From contig JAAZOO010000195.1 in the NCBI GenBank assembly GCA_012797715.1, forward strand, positions 1 to 6,205: a stretch of 6,205 bases of DNA, written 5' to 3'. Positions 1 to 6,205 of the stretch are shown piece by piece. Numbering within the stretch: the stretch's first letter is position 1; the number at the start of each line of letters is the position of its first letter. A program made the position numbers and the translations under genes. The notes beneath the pieces are model-generated. The model made no database searches, was not told the DNA's origin, and worked only from the letters and a program-made list of their open reading frames with translations. This DNA is from Geobacteraceae bacterium (GTDB lineage: Bacteria; Desulfobacterota; Desulfuromonadia; Geobacterales; Geobacteraceae).

Positions 1-363
1 AAATGGGGTTTCGTCGATCGCTCGGGACGCCTTGTCATCCCCATGGACTTCGACGACGCGGACAATTTCTCCGACGGAATGGCGCGCGTGAAATGCGCCG
101 GGCTGTGGGGCTTCATCGATACTGACGGAAGGAAAGCAATACCACCGCAGTATAGGGACTCGGACGATTTCCGGGAAGGTCTCGCGCCGGTGAAGTCGGG
201 GAAAAAGTGGGGGTACGTCAACAAGCAGGGACTGATGGTGATCAAAGCGGCCTACGACGAGGCCCGTCCCTTCTCCGAAGGACTGGCGCAGGTGGAGTTG
301 GACGGGAAGAAAGGGTATATCGACCGGAACGGCGTATTCGTGTGGGGTCCGGAATCGGAGTGA
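1..363 (+). CDS. WG-repeat protein, C-terminal fragment (5' end outside window)
   Basis: The frame is open from base 1 to the TGA at 361-363, giving 120 residues. They form three complete WG repeats and one partial repeat, numbered from the window edge. The W-G pairs fall at residues 2-3, 36-37 and 70-71. The fourth unit starts at 104-105 with K-G in place of W-G. The period is exactly 34 residues. Each unit reads roughly WGFID.xGR..I...Y.D...F.EGLA.V, the WG repeat (KWG) pattern. WG-repeat proteins are usually extracellular, envelope or binding/scaffold proteins built from beta-hairpin units; their ligands are mostly unknown. An ATG at 43 is in frame, but the repeat continues upstream of it, so it is internal and the true start lies outside the window. 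Any signal peptide or N-terminal domain is not visible. An 82 bp gap separates it from the next gene, so co-transcription is uncertain. Family assignment is firm; function is unknown. Confidence 0.9.
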   Translation, partial: KWGFVDRSGRLVIPMDFDDADNFSDGMARVKCAGLWGFIDTDGRKAIPPQYRDSDDFREGLAPVKSGKKWGYVNKQGLMVIKAAYDEARPFSEGLAQVELDGKKGYIDRNGVFVWGPESE

Positions 364-433
364 ACCAGGGGACTGCGGTTGTCGCCGCCCTTTGTTCTTC
401 TGGGGCGAACCAATCCGCCGTTTCCGGCACGCC

Positions 434-438
434 GGAGG
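434..438 (+). promoter_or_regulatory. Ribosome binding site that fixes the NmrA-like gene start
   Basis: GGAGG lies 7 nt before the ATG at 446. It supports that start over an in-frame TTG at 392, which has no comparable Shine-Dalgarno sequence and would add 18 residues not resembling the family's N-terminus. Confidence 0.8.
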
Positions 439-445
439 TGAAATC

Positions 446-1399
446 ATGGGCAATCGCGATTGCCGGCGCATCGCCGTCATCGGCGCCACGGGGCAGGTGG
501 GATGGGCGCTTTCCCGGGAGCTGAAGCGCCTCGGACACGAGGTGCTTGCCGTATCCCGGGGCCGCACCGCGAGCAACCTGTCCCGACTGGACGACCTGGA
601 AGCCCTCGGTGTGCGGACGGTTTTCCAGGCGGACCTCACGGATGTGAACGGCCTGACCGCCCTTCTGGACGGCTGCGACACGGCGGTGGTGGCGCTTCGA
701 GCCAATGCGCGACTGATTCGGGAACTGGAGCCTCCCATCCTGGAGGCGGCCCGGCGCGCACAGGTGCGCAGGTTCGTGCCTGACGAATTCGGAACCCACA
801 CCAAGGCCATCGAGTACGGAGTGGGAACCCTCTTCGACGCCAAGAAGGACATCCAGGAGCTGGTCTTCGCATCGGGACTGGAGTGGACACTCCTGTTCCC
901 GGGCGGCATTTTCGACTACTTCCTTCCCAACCTGCGGCTGTTCGAGAGGATTACCACCTTCGGAAACCTGCAGTGCCCGTTTCCCACCCACTCCATCGAC
1001 GATATCGGCGCCATCTGCGCCAGGGCCGTTGCCGATCCGCGCACGGCCAACAAGGCGGTCCAAATCTACGCGAATGTGGTAACCCAGCAGTATCTGGTGG
1101 ATATGCTCGTGCGGATGTGGCCCCACTACCCGTTCACGTTCGAGCATGTATCCACCGAAAAGATACTGTACCTGAAGGAGCACGGGGATCCCGAACGTAT
1201 CTCGGCAAAAGGGGGCGCGGAACCGGACCGGGAGCGGCACGGCATCAACTACGCCACCTATGTCCTCGGCAGACTCGCATGCCTGGACGATCCGGACACC
1301 CTCTGTGCGAACGACCTCTACCCCGACCATGTATACACGACGCCGGAAGAGGCCCTTGCGGATCCGAAGTTTGTCTTCGGCGAGCCCTGCCCCAGCTGA
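446..1399 (+). CDS. NmrA / isoflavone-reductase-like NAD(P)-binding protein
   Basis: A 317-residue atypical short-chain dehydrogenase of the NmrA/PCBER (isoflavone reductase-like) group, about the usual family length. Such proteins are cytosolic NADPH-dependent reductases or NADP-sensing regulators; the substrate here cannot be told. The Rossmann dinucleotide motif GATGQVG is at residues 13-19, after the first beta strand. Arg38, in VSRGRT at the end of the second strand, is placed to contact the NADP 2'-phosphate. RRFVPDEFG at 108-116 matches the RF.PSEFG signature of plant isoflavone/pinoresinol reductases. Lys133 or Lys134, in FDAKKDIQE, sits where those enzymes carry the catalytic lysine. 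HSIDDIG at 182-188 is the typical late-domain segment. The start is ATG 446, with GGAGG 7 nt upstream. It appears to be the first gene of a three-gene run, 33 bp before the DUF3465 gene. Family is confident; whether it is an enzyme or a redox sensor is open. Confidence 0.9.
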   Translation: MGNRDCRRIAVIGATGQVGWALSRELKRLGHEVLAVSRGRTASNLSRLDDLEALGVRTVFQADLTDVNGLTALLDGCDTAVVALRANARLIRELEPPILEAARRAQVRRFVPDEFGTHTKAIEYGVGTLFDAKKDIQELVFASGLEWTLLFPGGIFDYFLPNLRLFERITTFGNLQCPFPTHSIDDIGAICARAVADPRTANKAVQIYANVVTQQYLVDMLVRMWPHYPFTFEHVSTEKILYLKEHGDPERISAKGGAEPDRERHGINYATYVLGRLACLDDPDTLCANDLYPDHVYTTPEEALADPKFVFGEPCPS

Positions 1400-1421
1400 A
1401 GAAATCGGCATCGAGATGATT

Positions 1422-1426
1422 GGAGG
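1422..1426 (+). promoter_or_regulatory. Ribosome binding site supporting a GTG start
   Basis: GGAGG ends 6 nt before the GTG at 1433, good spacing for initiation there. The first in-frame ATG (1448) lies 21 nt from the motif, too far, so GTG is preferred. Confidence 0.7.
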
Positions 1427-1432
1427 ATACCG

Positions 1433-1915
1433 GTGACTCTCCCGAACATGCCGCTCCCATGGAAATATTCCGCCCTGGTCCTGTTTTTTTGCTGCAGCCT
1501 CCTTTCCTTCGGGTGCGGGCAAAAGCAGCAGCAATCCGCCCCGGCACCGGAGGCCGCAACCGACCCGTTCCGCAGTTTCACGGATCTCCGTGTTCTGGAA
1601 AACGCTTTCCACACCCGCCAAAGCGGCCTCCAGGTCACGCAGCGGGGGGTCATCGTCAGGGTTCTGGCCGACGATGACGCAGGGAGCCGGCACCAGCGCT
1701 GCATCGTGGAACTGCCGTCACGCCTGCGTCTGCTGATTGCCCATAATATCCACATCGCCCCGCGGATCCCGGGTCTGGTGAAGGGAGAATTCCTTACCTT
1801 CCACGGTGAGTATGAGTGGAACAGAAAAGGCGGAGTCATCCATTGGACACATCACGATCCGGAGGGGCGCCATGAAGACGGATGGATCGTGTATAGAGGG
1901 AAAACATACCGGTAG
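1433..1915 (+). CDS. DUF3465 family protein, probable exported lipoprotein
   Basis: A 160-residue protein of unknown function, recognised as DUF3465. The N-terminus (residues 1-28) has a basic residue (Lys11), a hydrophobic stretch (about 13-26) and Cys28, like a type II (lipoprotein) signal peptide. The lipobox reads SFGC, not the usual L-A/S-G-C, so lipidation is likely but not certain. A Gln/Ala/Pro-rich linker (about 30-43) follows. The conserved core spans about 71-159. It has a VIVRVLADDDAGSRHQR strand and loop (73-89), LLIAHNIHIAPRI (100-112), GEYEWN (125-130) and GGVIHWTHHDPEGRH (133-147). The core is rich in histidine. The strand pattern, a basic/His loop and a G-E-Y-E-W segment look OB-fold-like to me; this is inference. 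GTG start with a good ribosome binding site. It lies 33 bp after the NmrA-like gene and 22 bp before the next, so it is probably co-transcribed. The molecular role is unknown. Confidence 0.9.
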   Translation: MTLPNMPLPWKYSALVLFFCCSLLSFGCGQKQQQSAPAPEAATDPFRSFTDLRVLENAFHTRQSGLQVTQRGVIVRVLADDDAGSRHQRCIVELPSRLRLLIAHNIHIAPRIPGLVKGEFLTFHGEYEWNRKGGVIHWTHHDPEGRHEDGWIVYRGKTYR

Positions 1916-1937
1916 CGGACACACCGGGGGGTGAGAC

Positions 1938-2918
1938 ATGCTTCGTGTTCTGCAATCCATTTTCGGATTCGGCGCCGCCACGGGCCGCTACCCCGAAGAT
2001 GTCGTCAGGAAGGCCATCGAGCGGACCGTAGACGGGACGGACCCCTGGCTGCGCTCGGTTACAGGGTACCGGAAAATGCTGAGACCCGCCGTGATCCGCG
2101 CGATGGATCACGTGTCTTCCCTGGTGGATGCATTGCCGCCCCCCATCCTCGTGAACAGGGAGTCATTGCGCGAAAACCCGTTGGTGCGGGCCTTTTTCAC
2201 CTCTCCTGCTGAAATGAGGGGAATTCTGGACACGGATTCGAGCCTGGCCAATTTCATGCGGGGAGCGGATGCCGGGGCATCGCTTGTCATCGCCCTTCTG
2301 TTGCTTGAAAAAAAGGAGACCAGGATTTTCGGTGTCGAAATGTCCGGAGAAAGGGTGGTGCGCGATGTGCCCCAGATTCTGGTCAGTTTCGAATCCCATC
2401 GGCTCATGGACCCCACGGGGGAGGAAGGGCAGACCCGTCTCCGTCTCAAGAAACGGGCGCTCGATTACCTGATCCGTGTCGCGCTGCAACGCATCTCCGC
2501 CGCCAAGTCGGAACGAAAAGACCTGGAACGGCGGAATGCTCTCCTTCGGGCCAAGCTCGACATGCTGCGCCGGGAGGGGTGGGGATTCAACGGCGACAGC
2601 CAGTCCCCGGAAGAAGACCGGACAGTCCTGGAAGGGAACCTCCGCCGAATCGAGGCGCGCCTTGCTGCCCTAGGAAGTGACGAGCGGGTCCTTTCCTCGT
2701 ACCTGGACATGGTCATAGACGTGCTCGCCCGCCCCGAAGAGCATCTCCGCGGCGGAAAGGAAACCCTGGTAACGGACGCCATGGGCATCAGGCGCGAACA
2801 ACCTTCGGACAACACCGCGGAAGTAACGTTCACGACCATATGCGATTCATCGGGACGCACCAGAGTCGCGCAACTCATCGCCATTCCCGCCGAAGAACTG
2901 CGCGCTCCCAAAGGCTGA
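1938..2918 (+). CDS. Uncharacterised 326-residue helical / coiled-coil protein
   Basis: I cannot assign this protein to a named family. The frame is clean from ATG 1938, with a purine-rich GGGTGAG 2 nt before it as a weak, close ribosome binding site, to TGA at 2918. No signal peptide or convincing membrane segment is seen; the most hydrophobic stretch (about 113-123, ASLVIALLLLE) is too short. Residues 1-110 are mostly helical, with a Pro-rich turn DALPPPI at 64-70. Residues 125-155 look like alternating beta strands. Residues 168-250 are charged and heptad-like, broken by a Gly/Asn/Ser linker at about 213-224, and suggest a two-helix coiled-coil hairpin. Residues 274-316 look beta-rich, and the last residues are polar. 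It is probably cytoplasmic and oligomeric or scaffold-like. It is the last gene of the + strand run, 22 bp after the DUF3465 gene. Codon use and frame quality look native. Function is unknown. Confidence 0.85.
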   Translation: MLRVLQSIFGFGAATGRYPEDVVRKAIERTVDGTDPWLRSVTGYRKMLRPAVIRAMDHVSSLVDALPPPILVNRESLRENPLVRAFFTSPAEMRGILDTDSSLANFMRGADAGASLVIALLLLEKKETRIFGVEMSGERVVRDVPQILVSFESHRLMDPTGEEGQTRLRLKKRALDYLIRVALQRISAAKSERKDLERRNALLRAKLDMLRREGWGFNGDSQSPEEDRTVLEGNLRRIEARLAALGSDERVLSSYLDMVIDVLARPEEHLRGGKETLVTDAMGIRREQPSDNTAEVTFTTICDSSGRTRVAQLIAIPAEELRAPKG

Positions 2919-2920
2919 CC

Positions 2921-2962
2921 CGCCGTACCCCGGCGTCGAGCCATACTGCGGCACCCGGGTGC
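2921..2962. terminator. Possible weak terminator hairpins between convergent genes
   Basis: Two inverted repeats lie between the converging gene ends. CGCCG-TACCC-CGGCG (2921-2935) starts 2 nt after the stop of the 326-residue gene. GCACCCGGGTGC (2951-2962) is a perfect 12 bp palindrome. Neither is followed by a T-tract on either strand, so intrinsic termination is only a possibility. G+C-rich sequence makes short repeats like these common by chance. Confidence 0.3.
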
Positions 2963-2997
2963 GTTGCAGTCCGCGCGGATCACGCCCCTCCAGGCAG

Positions 2998-5280
2998 TCA
3001 CCCCTTTCGGATCCGGAACCCGGCCTTTTCCAGCCCTCTCAGGTCGATTCCGGCCGTTCCCCCTCTCTCTGTTTCCGTCTGTTTCTTCTGCCTCTTCTGT
3101 CCCTGAACGCCGACGGTTTGCGCCTCGCGGATGGAAAGGGATATCCTCTTCCTCTCCCGGTCAACGGCCAGCACCTTCACCGTCACCACCTGTCCCGCAC
3201 TCACCGCTTCGTGCGGGTCCCTGACAAAACGGTCCGCCAGGTGACTCACGTGCACCAGCCCGTCCTGATGCACGCCGACATCGACGAAAGCGCCGAAGGC
3301 GGTCACATTGGTCACCACGCCCTGGAGCACCATCCCTTCCGTAAGGTCCGAAATTTCCCGCACGTCGTCCCGGAACGCGGCGACACGGAATTCTTTCCGG
3401 GGATCGCGGCCCGGCTTCTTCAGCTCTTCCAGGATGTCCCGCAGGGTGGGAAGACCGACGCTCTCGGTCACGTAGCGCGACAGGTGGATGCGCTCCGCCA
3501 GTGACGGGTTTTTCGCCAGCTCCGCCAGGGGAACGGAGAGGTCCGCGGCCATGGATTCCACCAACGCATAGCGCTCCGGATGGACAGCCGTTGCGTCCAG
3601 GGGGTGGATGCCGTCCCGGATGCGCAGGAAGCCGGCCGACTGTTCGAAGGCCTTGGAGCCGAAGCGGGGAACGGCCAGGAGCGCCGCACGCTCCGCAAAG
3701 GGTCCGTTTTCATCCCGATGGCGCACGATGGCCCTGGCCAGGGAGGGCCCGAGGCCCGAAACATAGGAGAGGAGCGCCCAGGATGCGGTATTCAAGTCCA
3801 CACCCACGTAGTTGACACACGACTCCACCACGGCATCCAGGGTCTTCTTCAACAGTGTCTGGCTCACGTCGTGCTGATACTGGCCAACGCCGATGCTCTT
3901 GGGATCGATCTTCACCAGTTCCGCGAGAGGGTCCTGGAGGCGCCGGGCGATGGATATGGCGCCACGCACCGTCAGGTCCAGATCCGGGAATTCCTCCCGT
4001 GCAATCTCCGACGCGGAATAGACACTGGCCCCGGCCTCGTTCACCATCACGACCTGGGCCCCTTTTCCCGCTGCCGAAAGGACTTCCCGCACGAACTGCT
4101 CGGTCTCCCGTCCGCCGGTTCCGTTGCCCACGGCAACCATCCCGCAGTCATGGGCCTCCAGGAACCGCAGCAGGTCCCTGCGCGCCGCCTCGGCCTTTCC
4201 TTCGCCCGTATGGGGATAGATGACGGCATGCCCGAGAAAGCGCCCCGTCTCGTCCACCGCCGCCAGCTTGCAGCCGGTGCGGAGACCGGGGTCGATGCCG
4301 AGCACCCGTTTCCCTCCCGCCGGCGGCGCCAGAAGCAGGGCGCGCAGGTTGTCGGCAAAGACCCGTATTGCAGCTTCGTCTGCCTTCTGCTTTGCCTCCA
4401 GGCGCAATTCCACCTCGATGGAGGGCGCCATGAGACGTTTGTAGGCATCCTCCACCACCCCTTCGAGAAACGGGCCGAAGATACTGGCGCTACGGATATA
4501 CCGTGTCTTCAGTCCGGAGAGGATATCTTCCACCGGCGCAACGATGGACAGGAACAGCACCTCTTCCTTCTCCCCCCTGCGCATGGCGAGCATGCGGTGA
4601 GAGGGAACGTCCTTGAGAGGTTCCTGAAAGTCGTAGTACATCTCGAACTTGGTAACCGCGTCCTTCTTGTCGCTTGCCACCCGTGACGCAAGTATCCCCT
4701 CCTCTCCGGTAAGGCGGCGGACATAGGCGCGCAGGTCAGCGTCCTCCGCGATGCGCTCCGCCAGGATGTGGCCGGCCCCTTCCAGCGCGGCCGCGGCATG
4801 GGGCACCTCCCGTTCCGGAGCGACAAAGGGGAGCGCCGCTTCCTCCGGGGTCCCGGCCGTCGCTTCCTGGGCCGCAATCAGGTCGGCAAGGGGCTCCAGC
4901 CCCCGCTCCCGCGCCACCGTCGCCTTGGTGCGGCGCTTTGGCTTATAGGGAAGGTAGAGGTCTTCCAATTCGGTCTTCAGGCGCGTCCCGGCAATTCTCG
5001 CTGTCAGTTCCGGGGTCAGCTTCCCCTGCTCCTCGATGGATTTCAGAACGGTGAGTTTCCTCTCCTCAAGTTCCGAGAAATAGGAGAATCGATCCTGGAT
5101 ATCACGTAACGCCACTTCATCCAGTTCTCCGGTACGTTCCTTGCGGTAGCGTGCGATGAAGGGGATGGTTGCGCCCTCCTGCAGCAGGGCAACGGTGTTT
5201 TCGATCTGGAAGGTCTTCCACCCGCTTTCCTCGGCGATCCAGCCGAGGATACGAGTGAGATGGGCATCGGAAAGGGACAT
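2998..5280 (-). CDS. tex: Tex family S1 RNA-binding transcription accessory protein
   Basis: A complete Tex homologue of 760 residues (family usually about 720-790), a cytoplasmic nucleic-acid-binding protein related to eukaryotic Spt6 and linked to transcription and RNA metabolism. The N-terminal helical Tex domain covers about 1-200 and includes TIPFIARYRKERTGELDE (38-55) and LEDLYLPYKPKRRTKA (105-120), both hallmarks. The YqgF/RNase H-like domain covers about 325-450, with GIDPGLRTGCKLA (328-340) and GNGTGGRETE (385-394). The segment from VNEAGASVYSASEIA (413-427) through KSIGVGQYQHDV (461-472) is strongly diagnostic. Helix-hairpin-helix motifs fall at about 494-560, and a C-terminal S1 domain at about 647-717 includes GAFVDVGVHQDGLVHVS. 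The tail is Lys/Arg/Gln-rich. ATG at 5280 is preceded by AAGAGG with an 8 nt spacer. It lies 148 bp downstream of the peptidase gene on the same strand and probably has its own promoter. In several bacteria tex affects toxin or virulence gene expression and stress survival; its role here is not inferable. Confidence 0.97.
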   Translation of the reverse strand: MSLSDAHLTRILGWIAEESGWKTFQIENTVALLQEGATIPFIARYRKERTGELDEVALRDIQDRFSYFSELEERKLTVLKSIEEQGKLTPELTARIAGTRLKTELEDLYLPYKPKRRTKATVARERGLEPLADLIAAQEATAGTPEEAALPFVAPEREVPHAAAALEGAGHILAERIAEDADLRAYVRRLTGEEGILASRVASDKKDAVTKFEMYYDFQEPLKDVPSHRMLAMRRGEKEEVLFLSIVAPVEDILSGLKTRYIRSASIFGPFLEGVVEDAYKRLMAPSIEVELRLEAKQKADEAAIRVFADNLRALLLAPPAGGKRVLGIDPGLRTGCKLAAVDETGRFLGHAVIYPHTGEGKAEAARRDLLRFLEAHDCGMVAVGNGTGGRETEQFVREVLSAAGKGAQVVMVNEAGASVYSASEIAREEFPDLDLTVRGAISIARRLQDPLAELVKIDPKSIGVGQYQHDVSQTLLKKTLDAVVESCVNYVGVDLNTASWALLSYVSGLGPSLARAIVRHRDENGPFAERAALLAVPRFGSKAFEQSAGFLRIRDGIHPLDATAVHPERYALVESMAADLSVPLAELAKNPSLAERIHLSRYVTESVGLPTLRDILEELKKPGRDPRKEFRVAAFRDDVREISDLTEGMVLQGVVTNVTAFGAFVDVGVHQDGLVHVSHLADRFVRDPHEAVSAGQVVTVKVLAVDRERKRISLSIREAQTVGVQGQKRQKKQTETERGGTAGIDLRGLEKAGFRIRKG

Positions 5281-5336
5281 CGGGTGAACCTCTTCAGGTG
5301 ATGGATGGTGTCTGCGTTTTTGTCAAAGGGGGGTGG

Positions 5337-5365
5337 ATACTACCACAGGATGGGATGATTGGAAA
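5337..5365 (-). promoter_or_regulatory. Candidate sigma-70-type promoter for tex
   Basis: Read on the - strand, TTTCCA (5365-5360, 4/6 match to TTGACA) is separated by exactly 17 nt from TAGTAT (5342-5337, 4/6 match to TATAAT). A start site near 5330 would give a leader of about 50 nt before the tex ATG at 5280. This is plausible by spacing only; the two boxes are moderate matches. Confidence 0.35.
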
Positions 5366-5373
5366 GGGGGAGC

Positions 5374-5405
5374 GGAGGGGGCAACCAACCGCGGCTGTCC
5401 CCTCC
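5374..5405. terminator. Inverted repeat after the peptidase gene, doubtful terminator
   Basis: GGAGGGG (5374-5380) and CCCCTCC (5399-5405) are perfect 7 bp arms around an 18 nt loop, 24 bp beyond the peptidase stop codon in the direction of transcription. No T-run follows on the - strand, and the G-rich arms may be chance. It could attenuate read-through into tex. Confidence 0.2.
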
Positions 5406-5428
5406 AAGGAAAACAGGAGCCGGAATGC

Positions 5429-6205
5429 TCAGAGGATCAGCTTCCCTTCCGTGAGAAGCACGTCCTTCGAACCGTCCTCACCCACCGCCGTAAGGGTGGG
5501 CCCGTAAAAGACGAAGTCCTCGTGGTACGGGGTGCTCACCGTGCCGCCGAAGCCGGAATTGTCGCCCAGGGCGATATGGATGGTGCCGAGGATCTTCTCC
5601 GCCTCCAGGATATTATCCGGCCGCGTGGCCCGATCATTCGTGCCGATGCCCAGTTCCGCGATGTTCCGGTTCAGACCGCTCCGCGAAAACCTGTCCTCCA
5701 GAACCTTCCGGTAGGGCTCGTCTCCCCGGATCTCCGCCACCCGTCCCTCCCGCACCACCAGCTCCAGGGGAGAAACGAGTCTGCGCATCGGTGCGAACTC
5801 CATGACCATCACCCCCTCGCTCGTCCCCTCGAGCGGAGCCAGATAGACCTCTCCGGCGGGGAGATTGCCGAAGCTTCCCGGCTCGGTCAGGATGCCGTCG
5901 TCACCCTCGGCCACCCTCCCCTTCGTTCCAAAGCGCATCCGGGTGCCGTTGCCGGTTTCCACGGTTATCTCCACGGCCCGCTGTATCCGTTCCGCAAGAC
6001 GCTTCGTGCGCTCCGCGAGAAGCTGCCAGTCCACACGCAGGGATGAAAAGAACATCTCCGGGTCGAAATGGGGAAGGCTGGCAAAGCGCGTTCCGGTCAG
6101 ATTGAGGAAGGAACGGAAGCGGGTGTGGCTCGTTGAGTTATTGGACATGGCAATCACCACATCCGCGGCAGCTTCCTTCCCGGACAGCACGATTTCCCGT
6201 GCCCG
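5429..6205 (-). CDS. M29-like metallo-aminopeptidase (aminopeptidase T/leucyl type), C-terminal part
   Basis: The frame is open from the right window edge (6205) to TGA at 5429, giving 258 visible residues. A GTG at 6190 is in frame, but coding-like sequence runs through it and the family is about 350-410 residues, so the true start is outside the window. It resembles the aminopeptidase T/AmpS/PepS clan (peptidase family M29, COG2309), which removes N-terminal residues using a two-metal site. Counting from the edge, the five ligands expected for this family are present: Glu119 in NLPAGEVYLAP, Glu184 in IAELGIGTN, His210 in TIHIALGDN, and His228 and Asp230 in YHEDF. The segment AAADVVIAMSNNSTSHTR (12-29) is the start of the family's second half. 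Probably cytoplasmic. It lies upstream of tex on the same strand with a 148 bp gap. Substrate preference cannot be told. The call rests on motif layout alone. Confidence 0.85.
   Translation of the reverse strand, partial: RAREIVLSGKEAAADVVIAMSNNSTSHTRFRSFLNLTGTRFASLPHFDPEMFFSSLRVDWQLLAERTKRLAERIQRAVEITVETGNGTRMRFGTKGRVAEGDDGILTEPGSFGNLPAGEVYLAPLEGTSEGVMVMEFAPMRRLVSPLELVVREGRVAEIRGDEPYRKVLEDRFSRSGLNRNIAELGIGTNDRATRPDNILEAEKILGTIHIALGDNSGFGGTVSTPYHEDFVFYGPTLTAVGEDGSKDVLLTEGKLIL

Noticed and set aside
424..435. Inverted repeat CCGGC-AC-GCCGG touching the ribosome binding site of the NmrA-like gene
   Set aside because: The loop would be only 2-4 nt and the usable stem about 4 bp. Such a repeat is expected by chance at this G+C, so a regulatory role is not supported.
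392..445. TTG at 392 as the start of the NmrA-like gene
   Set aside because: There is no Shine-Dalgarno sequence at suitable spacing, and the added 18 residues do not fit the family N-terminus. ATG 446 has GGAGG 7 nt upstream.
242..1693. A 483-residue open frame on the - strand opposite the NmrA-like and DUF3465 genes
   Set aside because: It lies antisense to two well-supported genes, crosses their boundary, and gives an Arg/Gly/Pro-rich product with no recognisable domain. It is a high-G+C shadow frame.
3580..4686. A 368-residue open frame on the + strand inside tex
   Set aside because: It is antisense to highly conserved tex coding sequence, and its composition is that of a reverse-complement shadow.
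5298..5326. A perfect TTGACA -35 box on the - strand (5326-5321) just upstream of tex
   Set aside because: At 17 nt spacing the -10 would be CATCAC, only 3/6, and transcription would start almost on the ribosome binding site. The 5337-5365 candidate fits better.
5333..6046. A 237-residue open frame on the + strand opposite the peptidase gene
   Set aside because: The opposite strand carries M29-family motifs with all expected metal ligands; this frame has none and is a shadow.
6188..6190. GTG at 6190 as the real start of the peptidase gene
   Set aside because: The frame is open to the window edge, the protein would lack its N-terminal half for this family, and I saw no ribosome binding site in the 15 bases before it.

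Overview
This 6.2 kb window is ordinary-looking, gene-dense, G+C-rich bacterial chromosome (estimated by eye at about 60% G+C). It carries six protein-coding genes, two of them cut by the window edges. I see no RNA gene, mobile element, CRISPR array or phage gene. A lipoprotein-type signal peptide, a DUF3465 protein, Tex and long spurious antisense open frames fit a high-GC Gram-negative. A proteobacterium in the broad sense, possibly a deltaproteobacterium/Desulfobacterota, is my guess; nothing here fixes the taxon.

Left half, + strand: the C-terminal end of a WG-repeat protein (1-363) is followed after 82 bp by a compact three-gene run. The run is an NmrA/isoflavone-reductase-like NAD(P)-binding protein (446-1399), a small DUF3465 protein with a lipoprotein-like signal peptide (1433-1915), and an unrecognised 326-residue helical/coiled-coil protein (1938-2918). 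Gaps of 33 and 22 bp, each with a ribosome binding site and no visible promoter, suggest one transcript. No shared pathway is evident: one gene is a probable cytosolic redox enzyme, one a probable envelope protein, and one is unknown.

Right half, - strand: a complete tex gene (2998-5280) encodes the S1-domain RNA-binding transcription accessory protein. Upstream of it lies the C-terminal part of an M29-type (aminopeptidase T-like) metallopeptidase (5429-6205), whose five expected metal ligands are all visible. The 148 bp between them contains a plausible sigma-70-type promoter for tex. The two halves converge at 2919-2997, a 79 bp spacer with two short GC-rich inverted repeats that may act as weak terminators.

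I found no convincing undescribed system. The points most worth a second look are the unrecognised 326-residue protein next to the DUF3465 gene, the histidine-rich core of the DUF3465 protein with its atypical lipobox, and an exact in-phase A-AAA-AAG slippery heptamer in the 326-residue gene.
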